Shown one piece after another: positions 1-7,326 of a DNA stretch of 25,640 bases. Source of the DNA: a virus; the IMG/VR virus record IMGVR_UViG_3300015374_000054, positions 1 to 25,640 of that record; one strand, written 5' to 3'. Made by a program: the position numbers and the translations under genes. The notes beneath the pieces were generated by a model that saw only the letters and a program-made list of their open reading frames with translations, had not been told where the DNA came from and did not search any database. Within the stretch, counting starts at the first letter, position 1. Every line of letters starts with the position of its first letter.

Positions 1-198
1 AATGGTGCAGAGTTCCACCTACAGGAGCCAAATGTAAGAACCTCTGCTGAGAAATGGTTAGGTTTTAATTACAAGTCACATACACCTGATGATAAGGCAG
101 CCCATGCTCATGGAGTTAAGTGGCTAGTCAACAACCGTATCCTCACTGTGGAGAAGGCGATAAAGGACAACGAGGAATATGACCAAAGAGATCACTAA
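1..198 (+). CDS. C-terminal fragment of a possible RuvC-like / RNase H-fold nuclease (5' truncated)
   Basis: Frame 1 is open from the window edge to a TAA at 196-198 and gives the last 65 residues of a protein. The fragment contains a W-L-G-F block followed by SHTPDDKAAHAHGVKWL. An acidic residue followed by a small-residue/His-rich helix ending in W-L is how phage RuvC-like Holliday-junction resolvases and related RNase H-fold nucleases often finish, where the Asp is the last metal ligand. This is inference from a short tail; the N-terminal catalytic acids lie outside the window. The next gene starts inside its last codons (20-base overlap), so the two are probably co-translated. It could instead be an unrelated DNA-metabolism protein. 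Confidence 0.6.
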   Translation, partial: NGAEFHLQEPNVRTSAEKWLGFNYKSHTPDDKAAHAHGVKWLVNNRILTVEKAIKDNEEYDQRDH

Positions 199-697
199 AA
201 AGAAGAAAGCTTTAGAAACTCTTCGGGATCAAGGTCTGCTCACTCCTGCAATGGAGGAAGAGCTACGTCACTTGCTGCAAGTTGAAGAGGATTTGAAGAA
301 AGAAGAGAAGAATGACCTCGACGACAAATCTCGTGAAGCTGAATCTATTCTTGCTCTTATCCGCCGCCAGGATCTTTTTACGTCTAAAGTCTGTAAGTAT
401 CGTGGCTGCAATGGTGTTTTTGCTTCTAACTACGCTGATGTCGCTTTTTGCTCTAATCGCTGTCGTAGGTTAAAGCTGGAAGAGCAAGGTATTATATGGG
501 ATCATAAAAAGCCACCTGCTCAGAGATGGGGTTGGCGGGGAATTCCAGAGGACTTTGAATCAGTGCCATTAGTCGTACCAGCCGAAGCCTTAAAGGCTGC
601 TGCACATCATCCTGTTATCCAGCAATTTTTAGCTGAGACGCTAATAGAGCTGGTTGCTGATGATAGGACTGTTGACGCTTCCGCGCCCTCTCACTAA
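179..697 (+). CDS. Zinc-finger hypothetical protein
   Basis: The 172-residue protein has three visible parts. Residues 1-60 are charged and Lys/Glu-rich, likely helical. A Cys cluster at about residues 72-95 has the form C-x4-C ... F-C-S-N-R-C, which resembles FCS-type or treble-clef zinc fingers. The C-terminal half is hydrophobic/acidic with no recognised motif. The ATG sits inside the end of the preceding gene, and GAGGA just upstream serves as ribosome-binding site. It is the last gene of the rightward operon seen here. Its final 83 bases are antisense to the 3' end of the converging whiB-like gene. The zinc-binding call is from Cys spacing; a nucleic-acid-binding role is inference only. 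Confidence 0.8.
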   Translation: MTKEITKKKKALETLRDQGLLTPAMEEELRHLLQVEEDLKKEEKNDLDDKSREAESILALIRRQDLFTSKVCKYRGCNGVFASNYADVAFCSNRCRRLKLEEQGIIWDHKKPPAQRWGWRGIPEDFESVPLVVPAEALKAAAHHPVIQQFLAETLIELVADDRTVDASAPSH

Positions 698-911
698 TTC
701 CCCACCACCCCTTCTCCTTTAATTGATAGGCAGTACGAATGCAAATATCTTTGACGGGACAGTCATCGCAAAGATACCGTGCTCCACCATAATTCTTGTG
801 GAAGAGCATTTCATCTACCATTTGATAAGCTAGACGCCGGTCGTCTAACTCATCAGCAAGCCATTCAGCATAACTGCTGCATTGACTTAGTAGCTTCCAT
901 TCCCCTGCCAT
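615..911 (-). CDS. whiB-like: WhiB-family iron-sulfur transcription factor, phage-encoded
   Basis: A 98-residue protein with the WhiB cysteine signature: C11, then C48-x2-C51-P-V-x3-C57, followed by G-W-W-G-I-S at 68-73, matching the family turn (usually G-[VI]-W-G-G), and a basic tail (RARKRQ). In known WhiB proteins the four cysteines hold a [4Fe-4S] cluster, and the protein acts by binding the host primary sigma factor. Phage copies are known; WhiB of mycobacteriophage TM4 down-regulates host whiB2 and excludes superinfection. This is the last gene of the leftward late block, 54 bases after the holin-like gene, so it may be made late or have its own promoter (none convincing was seen). Its 3' end runs 83 bases into the convergent zinc-finger gene. 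Confidence 0.9.
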   Translation of the reverse strand: MAGEWKLLSQCSSYAEWLADELDDRRLAYQMVDEMLFHKNYGGARYLCDDCPVKDICIRTAYQLKEKGWWGISERARKRQQSYHQQPALLASQLKIAG

Positions 912-965
912 ACCTTAGAGTGTGTCATAACCTCTAATAGAAGTCAAGCACACAGTTAGTGGGAA

Positions 966-1160
966 CTAAACTCGGGAGTTAGGATCATTAGGAGTAAGCC
1001 AAGTAGTAAAACCAGTAACGGCTAAAGCCCCTAATGCACTCCACCATTCTGCTGATGTAATATTAGAACCACCATCAGTGAAGGTTCCGTTAGCAGCAAG
1101 TAACATTCCCGCTCCCGCAAGAACACCTGCAACTAAAGCCTTACGAATAGGTCCAATCAT
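966..1160 (-). CDS. Holin-like small membrane protein
   Basis: A 64-residue protein with two predicted membrane segments, about residues 7-25 (Ala/Gly/Leu-rich) and 38-56 (starting S-A-E-W-W), joined by a short polar Gly/Asn/Thr loop. The N-terminus is basic and the C-terminus short and polar. Size, two-segment topology and position directly after the endolysin are typical of phage holins, which open the membrane so the endolysin reaches the wall. The ATG begins immediately after the endolysin stop with no gap, so translation is probably coupled. The call is topology- and context-based; a second two-segment protein lies at 2474-2668, so which is holin and which an antiholin or accessory protein cannot be decided here. 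Confidence 0.8.
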   Translation of the reverse strand: MIGPIRKALVAGVLAGAGMLLAANGTFTDGGSNITSAEWWSALGALAVTGFTTWLTPNDPNSRV

Positions 1161-2015
1161 TTAGCTCACCTGACTGTCGATAGAATCTAGCCTATTGCCG
1201 ATGTTGACAAGAGCAGCAGTAATGCTATCTAACTGTGCTTTTACTGCCACGTCTCGCTCTTTAGTGTTTTTATCCCGAGCAAGTTCACGAGTGCGAAACT
1301 CTTCAAACTCCGCACTTAAAGCGTTCACCTTATCAGTAGCATTAGCAGCTTGCTGAGAAGCCTCCTGTAGTTTAGAACGGGCCTCATCCACGTCACCCTC
1401 AGGACCAATTTTCTCAGCCCAAACTGCGTTTGAAATTTCCGCTAACGTAGGCAACTGATTATCCTTCCACTTCTTTAAATTGAATACAGGAATAGGGTGG
1501 GGCCTTGGATGATAGTCCTTATGCTCAGGACTTAATCCATCATTCCCTCTGCGATAACTTCCCCACTGAAATACTGCACCTGGTCCTGATGGTTCGGCGC
1601 CGCCACCATCAACACCTTTAAACTCATCTAATAAGGTCCAATGCATATGTTCATCGAACCCACCATGTTGGGAATCTCGTCTCCAAACCGCCCAACCTAC
1701 AGAACGCGAAGCAATAATTACTTTACGCTCTTGTGCTGAATCAATATCCCAAGTTCGAGTATCAATACAAGAACTTAGATCGTGATATCCCGCAGAGGCA
1801 TCTGCTCCACCACCTGCGAATTTCATAAAGGCACCCTGGACAATATCCAACTCATTAGCCAGATTATCAGGTAGCTTCTCCATTGTTGCTAAGTAAGCTC
1901 CCCACATTCTACGACTCATGAAGAGGGGGCGTCCAGAAGTGTCGTCACCTAAGTAAAGAACTTCATATCGGCCGTCTAAAGTACGTTGGCCTTTCACTCT
2001 ATATTTAGTAAACAT
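1161..2015 (-). CDS. Endolysin candidate: M15/VanY-like metallopeptidase domain with C-terminal coiled coil
   Basis: A 284-residue protein. Residues about 30-135 match the layout of a metallopeptidase-like domain frequent in actinobacteria and their phages: an M-[ST]-R-R-x helix, an 'IVQGAF' strand, S-A-G-Y-H-D-L-S-S-C-I-D (H78, D85), a V-G-W-A-V-W-R-R-D segment, then D-E-H-M-H-W (H123, H125). H78, D85 and H125 would be the zinc ligands. The predicted role is cutting peptidoglycan peptide bonds at lysis. No wall-binding domain is visible; residues about 205-284 are instead a charged heptad-like coiled coil, which is unusual for an endolysin. The gene lies three bases after the preceding membrane protein and abuts the holin-like gene. 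The domain call is fairly safe; the exact bond cut is not. Confidence 0.82.
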   Translation of the reverse strand: MFTKYRVKGQRTLDGRYEVLYLGDDTSGRPLFMSRRMWGAYLATMEKLPDNLANELDIVQGAFMKFAGGGADASAGYHDLSSCIDTRTWDIDSAQERKVIIASRSVGWAVWRRDSQHGGFDEHMHWTLLDEFKGVDGGGAEPSGPGAVFQWGSYRRGNDGLSPEHKDYHPRPHPIPVFNLKKWKDNQLPTLAEISNAVWAEKIGPEGDVDEARSKLQEASQQAANATDKVNALSAEFEEFRTRELARDKNTKERDVAVKAQLDSITAALVNIGNRLDSIDSQVS

Positions 2016-2018
2016 ACA

Positions 2019-2387
2019 CTAGTCTCTCTCTAAACAATCTTGTAAATCTTTGGCGTTTACAACAATAGCTACCTCCTGTAGTGAATGCTTAGCTTTATCA
2101 CTTGAATTTAATAAAGGTACTGCACTAGTTTGATCTTTAATATCTCTAAGAAATGCACTAAATTCATCAAAGAATTTTACTAATGCCGCTCTATACTTTT
2201 GAGACGATTCATCCCTTGTACCCACGGATTTAATAGCACATGTAACAATATCATTTGTTTGTTTATTTTCAGTATGCCATAAGTAATACGAAGGACTGAT
2301 CATTAAGAAGCCTATTACAACGGTAGCTATGACCGCTGTAACTCCGGGATTACGATTAATCCATAATGGATTATCTCGGTTAGGCAT
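2019..2387 (-). CDS. Single-pass membrane protein of the lysis cassette
   Basis: A 122-residue protein with a short cytoplasmic N-terminus, one strong membrane segment at about residues 15-36, and a roughly 85-residue hydrophilic, mainly helical outer part containing two cysteines (C50 and C118). The TAGGA upstream is well placed before ATG. The start overlaps the stop of the 39-residue membrane protein by eight bases. N-in/C-out topology beside an endolysin recalls i-spanins or signal-anchor regulators of lysis, but actinobacterial phages do not always carry spanins, so this is context only. No specific family was recognised. Confidence 0.75.
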   Translation of the reverse strand: MPNRDNPLWINRNPGVTAVIATVVIGFLMISPSYYLWHTENKQTNDIVTCAIKSVGTRDESSQKYRAALVKFFDEFSAFLRDIKDQTSAVPLLNSSDKAKHSLQEVAIVVNAKDLQDCLERD

Positions 2388-2499
2388 GTATGATTCCTAG
2401 GTCGGTGAGGACGGCAAGAGTGTAGAGAACAGGCCATACTACAAATAGGACAAAACAAGTAGCAGGGTTATGTTTAATCAGACTTGACATTCGTCTCAT
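2380..2499 (-). CDS. 39-residue single-pass membrane protein nested between lysis genes
   Basis: A short frame starting at ATG 2499 (a second in-frame ATG at 2490) encodes 39 residues: a basic start (M-R-R-M-S-S-L-I-K-H), a hydrophobic stretch of about 22 residues (TCFVLFVVWPVLYTLAVL), then D-L-G-I-I-H-A. It fills the otherwise empty gap between two membrane-protein genes, overlapping the upstream stop by 26 bases and the downstream start by eight. This tiling fits the packing of the rest of the block and suggests coupled translation. Possible roles are antiholin, lysis regulator or accessory holin; none is proven. It is too short for a standard gene caller, and comparison in related phages would confirm it. 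Confidence 0.6.
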   Translation of the reverse strand: MRRMSSLIKHNPATCFVLFVVWPVLYTLAVLTDLGIIHA

Positions 2500-2668
2500 C
2501 TCTGTTAAGAACATTGTCAACCTTAAGTCCCAAGGCTAATGACCAAGCTCCTGTGCAGAAGAAATATACTGCCGGGTCCCGTTGACCGAATACAGTTTCA
2601 TAAACTCCTAGTAAGGCTCCAACCATTACTAGAATATAACTGCAAACGATTCTCCATGAAGTTATCAC
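2474..2668 (-). CDS. Second holin-like two-segment membrane protein (GTG start)
   Basis: A 64-residue protein with two predicted membrane segments, about residues 5-23 and 32-49, separated by a short Q-R-D-P loop and followed by a charged tail. The start is GTG at 2666-2668; no ATG lies before the first membrane segment in this frame, and AGGG stands about seven bases upstream. It lies 12 bases after the transglycosylase gene and overlaps the 39-residue membrane gene. With the 966-1160 protein this gives two candidate holins flanking the endolysin; one could be an antiholin. Function is inferred from topology and position only. Confidence 0.75.
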   Translation of the reverse strand: MITSWRIVCSYILVMVGALLGVYETVFGQRDPAVYFFCTGAWSLALGLKVDNVLNRDETNVKSD

Positions 2669-2680
2669 CAGCCACCCTAC

Positions 2681-3325
2681 TTATCGCCGTCTATTCATGA
2701 TAGCGCGCATTTGTGCTAGAATACTATCAGCATATCCACCTGTTGAGGGGTAACCACTACCACCGCTAATATTGTTATTACCGACTGCGCCAGGTCCACC
2801 ATACCACGCCTGAGCAGCCCCGCGCGCTCCGTACTGGCGAAAGTATTGCCTAAGTTTATGGCGAGCAATTCTCTCTTGCGCCCTCGGGTGACGCATGTAA
2901 TAACGGAGTCTAATATCTCGTCCTAACGCTTCTTTATCCCATCCTCCTGGACCAACGAAGTTACCTGGCATAATTTGGTATTTACCTGCGGCACCTGAAC
3001 TAGAGTTCACAGCACCGTAATTACCGCCAGACTCCTGCCCAGAGATAGCTTTCATAAAGGCTTCAAAACGAGCGTTATTGCTGTGCGGCATTTTACCGTG
3101 ATGTTTAGGACCGCCTCTGTGTCCTCCACCACCACCTAAACCCCGCATACTTCCACTGCTTGCTGCTGACATTCTATCCATTTTCTGAATAGAACTAAGC
3201 AACCCCATAGTGGCTTTACGCCTTTTAACGGAAGCTTTTTGCTGATCACTCAGAACCTTAAGTAGACCAGTCGCTCCATAATTAGTATTGAAGCGAACAC
3301 TCGCTGCATCAAAATCTTCGGCCAT
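2681..3325 (-). CDS. Virion-associated lytic transglycosylase-like enzyme
   Basis: A 214-residue protein. Residues 1-60 are helical and polar, residues 61-75 form a Gly/His-rich linker (GLGGGGGHRGG), and from about residue 88 a lysozyme-fold (SLT/transglycosylase-like) domain begins with A-I-S-G-Q-E-S-G-G-N-Y. E98 is the likely catalytic glutamate and G-A-A-G-K-Y-Q-I-M-P at 111-120 is the matching family block. It should cut the glycan strand. The absence of a signal peptide and its place just after the internal virion proteins suggest it travels in the particle and makes a local hole during DNA entry. Its ATG overlaps the stop of the M15 peptidase gene in a TAATG junction. The flexible linker is a common way of tethering an enzyme to the virion. 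Confidence 0.88.
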   Translation of the reverse strand: MAEDFDAASVRFNTNYGATGLLKVLSDQQKASVKRRKATMGLLSSIQKMDRMSAASSGSMRGLGGGGGHRGGPKHHGKMPHSNNARFEAFMKAISGQESGGNYGAVNSSSGAAGKYQIMPGNFVGPGGWDKEALGRDIRLRYYMRHPRAQERIARHKLRQYFRQYGARGAAQAWYGGPGAVGNNNISGGSGYPSTGGYADSILAQMRAIMNRRR

Positions 3326-3930
3326 TATTTAGTCCCGAAGAATGGGAAGGAGAAGTGCATGGGGTCCTTCTTACTTCCGTGCCAATTACCGCCCCAGGTA
3401 ATTCCGTAACGCTTAGCTAGTCGTCCAATTCCACGCGGAAGATTTTCGTGCATTCCACGTCGAGAACCATAATAGACTGGGTTAGAGGACGGGTTAATGT
3501 CAATAGCTAAACCGTACGAATGTAGACTGCGAGTGCTAGTCCCAGCAATATTCCTATTGGCATAGCCGCCAATAGAGTCAATATCGTAACCCGTTTTCTT
3601 AAGGGCTCGTAAGAATCGTTTGAAGTCATCTGCCACCGTCTTATTGACTTGAACCGAATGGCCTTGACCATCCCTAATAGTAACAATTTTAGCGTTTGGC
3701 CTAATAGGTCCAACCGCTCCACGAGCATGACCAATTTTACCGAGACTCTTACCCATCCCTACAGGAGGTCCATTGAATTTTCCTGAACCTCCTCCGCCAC
3801 CAAATCCAGCACTCTGTGATGCACGAGCGTTCATATACATCTTAATGAGACGCCCGGTCGCATCCATACTAGATTGTGAGGAAGCAACGCTTTGACGCGC
3901 AATTTTTTCAATTTCAGAGCCGTAAGCCAT
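3325..3930 (-). CDS. Virion-associated M15 peptidase (D-Ala-D-Ala carboxypeptidase / L-Ala-D-Glu peptidase type)
   Basis: A 201-residue protein. Residues 1-42 are a short helical segment, 43-50 a Gly linker (GFGGGGGSG), and about 82-195 an M15 domain. The motif S-L-H-S-Y-G-L-A-I-D-I-N provides H137 and D144, and D-P-M-H-F provides D189 and H192: the zinc ligands and catalytic acid expected of the family. It should cut peptide cross-bridges or stems of peptidoglycan. It sits between the 1131-residue internal protein and the transglycosylase, joined to both by TAATG overlaps, and shares with the transglycosylase the plan helical tail / Gly linker / enzyme. A virion-associated lysin used at entry is the best reading; a second lysis enzyme is the alternative. 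Confidence 0.9.
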   Translation of the reverse strand: MAYGSEIEKIARQSVASSQSSMDATGRLIKMYMNARASQSAGFGGGGGSGKFNGPPVGMGKSLGKIGHARGAVGPIRPNAKIVTIRDGQGHSVQVNKTVADDFKRFLRALKKTGYDIDSIGGYANRNIAGTSTRSLHSYGLAIDINPSSNPVYYGSRRGMHENLPRGIGRLAKRYGITWGGNWHGSKKDPMHFSFPFFGTK

Positions 3931-6900
3931 TAGTATTCAACTCCGAAACGATACTTAAGAATCTGCCTAATTCGAGCGTTCTCTTCGGTTGTTAAATCTT
4001 CCTCAAACAGCTGACGCAAAAGCTCATTACGCATATCGCGTTCCGTTAATTCACGAGAATACATACCAGTCAAGTTAGTTGCAGCCGGACCCAAGTTACC
4101 TTCACCCTCATTAAATGCACCAGTAGCACCAAGAATCTGTCGCATAAATGGAACAGGTAATTGGTTAGCAGTGTATTCAACTGGACCAGGCAAAGGTACA
4201 TTTTCACCAGCAAACATTGACTGATGACCCATCATTAATTCTGCCGGAATTCTAATTGCAGGGTTAGATTGTGAGATAAAGGAGTCCGCAATTCCACGTC
4301 CTCCAGCAGCAAAATCTCCACCCTGGAAGGCGAGAATATCACTGAATGGTGAGGGGTAACGAGCGAACATCGGATTACCAGTACCAGGAGTATTATACAT
4401 CGGTAAGTAACCGCCGGCCTTTAACCAGTCAGGTACTAATTGATTATCTAATCCTGGCAGCGGATCATCTTCTGTAGGCCAATATCCAAATGCCCCACTG
4501 AGGTTTCGGGTAATTTTCTCCGGAATGATAACCTTCCCTGGATGCTCGAACATGAACCGAGACATAAGGGGTAAGGCTTTTCTTGTCCACTTGTAGAAGG
4601 GAAACACGTTGGACAAATATTGCTGTTCAAATTTGGTGAAGTCCGTGTAATCAAAATGGGTCATCCTAACCCTGTCAGCAGCCCACTGCATAGCCTCATC
4701 AAGAGACCTAGCTTTACTAGGATTAGAGCGAAGTAAATGCATGAAATGAGCCATGCGCATATAATCTTCACGCCATTCAGAGATACGCCTAAAAGGCTCT
4801 CCCATCTTTCGAGTAACCCCTGAGAAAGCAGTCTCGAAAGTATTAACAGCTGACTCTAGTTCACCGAATTGAGACACAGCAAAGTTCTGACGAATACCGT
4901 GTTTGTTCATTCCAGCATAAATTTCAGAGTCAAGAATGTATTTCTTAACCTGTCCTTCTGCGTCACGAAGATTAGCAGTATTCCGAATTAAAGGTTTATT
5001 CTGAATCTTTAAAGCGTTCTTAAGAGGGTCACCCGCCATACGTAACAGCGGATCAGAACCGTCCACAAAACCCTCGAATTTCTCCATTCCATGAAAGCGC
5101 CAGCCTAATAACCTAGCAGCCGCTCGGTAATCAGCTGGATTAACAGCACCATCAATCCAGTTAATAAAAGCGTCTCCCATAAGATTACGAATGTGGTAAC
5201 CAGGGTTAGGCTGTGTAACAAGGAATTTCCAAGGACCTGTAATACGATTCAGGAATTTAGTAAAATTAGACCATTCTCTCTGATCCTCCATTGTCTTAAG
5301 CATCTTAGAAATGCCTTCGGCAACTTCTGGATTAAAGACAACGTCTTCTAATTCTTTAACACCCTTAGCAGGAACCCAACCGCGTTTCTTCACTAAGTCA
5401 TTCACAAGAATCCGCCCTGCCTCATCAACAGTAGCTAATTCTTTAGAAAAACCAAATGAAGCAATAAGGTTGTCAAGTAATTGACGTCGAGCAGCAGCAT
5501 GCTCTACGGCAGCGGTAGCGATCCATAAAGAGTGTGCTCCATCCTTCATACCCTTAATGTTGGAGTCTTTAGCTACGCGCAATAAAGAAGAACGGAACCA
5601 ATCCTGTTCTTGGAAAGCCTTCTGTAGTTCAGCCTTCTTTCCCTTAAGAATTTTACCAGTCTTAGGATTAATTAAACCAAGTTCTAGCCCAATCTCCTTC
5701 ATCTTACGCTTACCAAAAATAGGAGGCAAACCAGGAGGCAGCATCCTATTAAGCTCAGCAGGAGAATAAGGAAGCTCTCCTAATAAACCTGTAACCCGCT
5801 GAGAAAGCATATCAACGTGAGCACTAAATACGTCCGAAGCTACTTGTTCCACATTAGACCCTGGAGCTTTAACTAAAAGTTGTCCCGAATCTCTGCGAAG
5901 TCCTAACATCCATTCTGCAACGCGATCCTCTCGCGTCATTTTACGGATAGCACTACCGTCCTTTACATGCTTAAAGGTGTCGTCAATATAACGACCAGCC
6001 ATATAAGTAGTAGAACGGCCTAAATGCATCGCCTCAACTTTAGTGCGATATACGTCCTCCACAATTTTATGGGAGTTACGCAAATACTTTTGAGTGATGT
6101 CAAGACCTTGCTCAATAGGCTTAATTTGAGCGATCTTCTGTAAACCTTCAAGTGTCTTAGAAGGCAGAATGGGAACTCGGACTTTCCTCGTACCAATACC
6201 AAGAGTCTGTTTGTAATTAGCCTCGACAATAGTACGGTAATTGTCCAGAGCTTCTTTAATTGTTAATTCAACAGCCTCATCGCCAGCTTTAGTAGCAGCT
6301 TCTCCTGCCATAACCTTAGGACTCATGAACCGATAATTACGGTCCTGAATAGAGGACTTAGGCAGTTTCTGAATATTAGCTAAGGTATCACTAAATACCC
6401 TATTAGCAGCAAAGCGACCTTTATCATTGGCGATCTGTCGAATTAAATCAGCAGCTTCTCCCTCTTTAGCCTGTGCTCCCTTAGCTTTCTGGAATCCTTG
6501 CCGGAACTTATTAGCAGTTAATAGGTCTTTAATCTTACGCGCTTGTTCGTCCGACATAACGCCGGTTTTAAGGAGGTTATTAACTAGCTTATTCTGCCGA
6601 GTAACAGCAGCTTCGACTGACTTAGCATCCTTAAAAATACGAGCGCCAGTACCCATTTTACCTACAAGACCAACACCAATATAAGTAGTAGGATCGAGCA
6701 GGATATCGCCAGTAAGACCTACAGCAGCGGTTGTCTTATTATGCTTCCTCCACCATTCTGGAGTAGTTCCAGGTACATTAACACCCGTAGCTTTGTTAAC
6801 ACCAATTCCAAATCCAGCAGAAACTGGATTAGCTTGAGTGTTCCGAAGAACTTCTCCAAAGGTAGTGTGTTCTTTTCCACTAAAACCTTGCCATGCTCCG

Positions 6901-7325
6901 GCTCCACCTGCCCGGAACATATCTCCAACGTCTCTAAGCTGATTACTTAAACTACCACCTCTAATGACGTCAGTAAACTGTTCGCTGAAATCTTTAGAGC
7001 CTTCGGCAACAGCGTAAAGAGGACGAGAAAGTTTATCCACCGTCCACTGAATAGGAGAACTAGTCCAGAATCCTCCCTGGTCACTACTCTCAGCATCGTT
7101 TTGAGCAACCGCCCATTTTGGAGGGAGATCAGAATTCATAAAGCTGTAAGGAACGTTAAACTTAGCTAATGGCTTCGGGGCAGGATGAGACTCCCTATTC
7201 ATTAAATATTGCATGAATAGGTTAAGCCCTGGATCGTAGAAATTAGGGCTAGGACTTGAGGCACGCCTGCGCGTAGGATGCCGCTTACGCAGCTTCCTAG
7301 CGTAAGAGTTCCTACCCTTAGCCAT
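3930..7325 (-). CDS. Large internal virion / DNA-ejection protein (1131 residues)
   Basis: The largest gene in the window. The N-terminus is very basic (about residues 1-25, Arg/Lys/His). About residues 200-225 carry a hydrophobic block G-L-T-G-D-I-L-L-D-P-T-T-Y-I-G, a motif remembered from large structural proteins of short-tailed phages. Much of the middle is helical and charged. About residues 905-925 hold an aromatic-basic block F-P-F-Y-K-W-T-R-K followed by hydrophobic stretches. No catalytic motif was recognised. By position (after nozzle and smaller internal proteins, before virion lysins) it corresponds to the large ejected core protein of podoviruses, the role of T7 gp16, but with the wall-cutting enzymes encoded separately. 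It is not a typical tape measure: no long regular coiled coil and no tail-tube genes nearby. Confidence 0.8.
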   Translation of the reverse strand: MAKGRNSYARKLRKRHPTRRRASSPSPNFYDPGLNLFMQYLMNRESHPAPKPLAKFNVPYSFMNSDLPPKWAVAQNDAESSDQGGFWTSSPIQWTVDKLSRPLYAVAEGSKDFSEQFTDVIRGGSLSNQLRDVGDMFRAGGAGAWQGFSGKEHTTFGEVLRNTQANPVSAGFGIGVNKATGVNVPGTTPEWWRKHNKTTAAVGLTGDILLDPTTYIGVGLVGKMGTGARIFKDAKSVEAAVTRQNKLVNNLLKTGVMSDEQARKIKDLLTANKFRQGFQKAKGAQAKEGEAADLIRQIANDKGRFAANRVFSDTLANIQKLPKSSIQDRNYRFMSPKVMAGEAATKAGDEAVELTIKEALDNYRTIVEANYKQTLGIGTRKVRVPILPSKTLEGLQKIAQIKPIEQGLDITQKYLRNSHKIVEDVYRTKVEAMHLGRSTTYMAGRYIDDTFKHVKDGSAIRKMTREDRVAEWMLGLRRDSGQLLVKAPGSNVEQVASDVFSAHVDMLSQRVTGLLGELPYSPAELNRMLPPGLPPIFGKRKMKEIGLELGLINPKTGKILKGKKAELQKAFQEQDWFRSSLLRVAKDSNIKGMKDGAHSLWIATAAVEHAAARRQLLDNLIASFGFSKELATVDEAGRILVNDLVKKRGWVPAKGVKELEDVVFNPEVAEGISKMLKTMEDQREWSNFTKFLNRITGPWKFLVTQPNPGYHIRNLMGDAFINWIDGAVNPADYRAAARLLGWRFHGMEKFEGFVDGSDPLLRMAGDPLKNALKIQNKPLIRNTANLRDAEGQVKKYILDSEIYAGMNKHGIRQNFAVSQFGELESAVNTFETAFSGVTRKMGEPFRRISEWREDYMRMAHFMHLLRSNPSKARSLDEAMQWAADRVRMTHFDYTDFTKFEQQYLSNVFPFYKWTRKALPLMSRFMFEHPGKVIIPEKITRNLSGAFGYWPTEDDPLPGLDNQLVPDWLKAGGYLPMYNTPGTGNPMFARYPSPFSDILAFQGGDFAAGGRGIADSFISQSNPAIRIPAELMMGHQSMFAGENVPLPGPVEYTANQLPVPFMRQILGATGAFNEGEGNLGPAATNLTGMYSRELTERDMRNELLRQLFEEDLTTEENARIRQILKYRFGVEY

Positions 7326-7326
7326 T

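Noticed and set aside
911-965. Possible separate promoter for the whiB-like gene (TTGACT near 935 on the minus strand)
   Set aside because: No TANNNT lies 16-19 bases away; the gene can be read as the end of the late transcript.
3930-7325. Reading the 1131-residue protein as a siphovirus tape measure
   Set aside because: No tail-tube, chaperone frameshift pair or tail terminator nearby, and the sequence lacks regular coiled-coil repeats.
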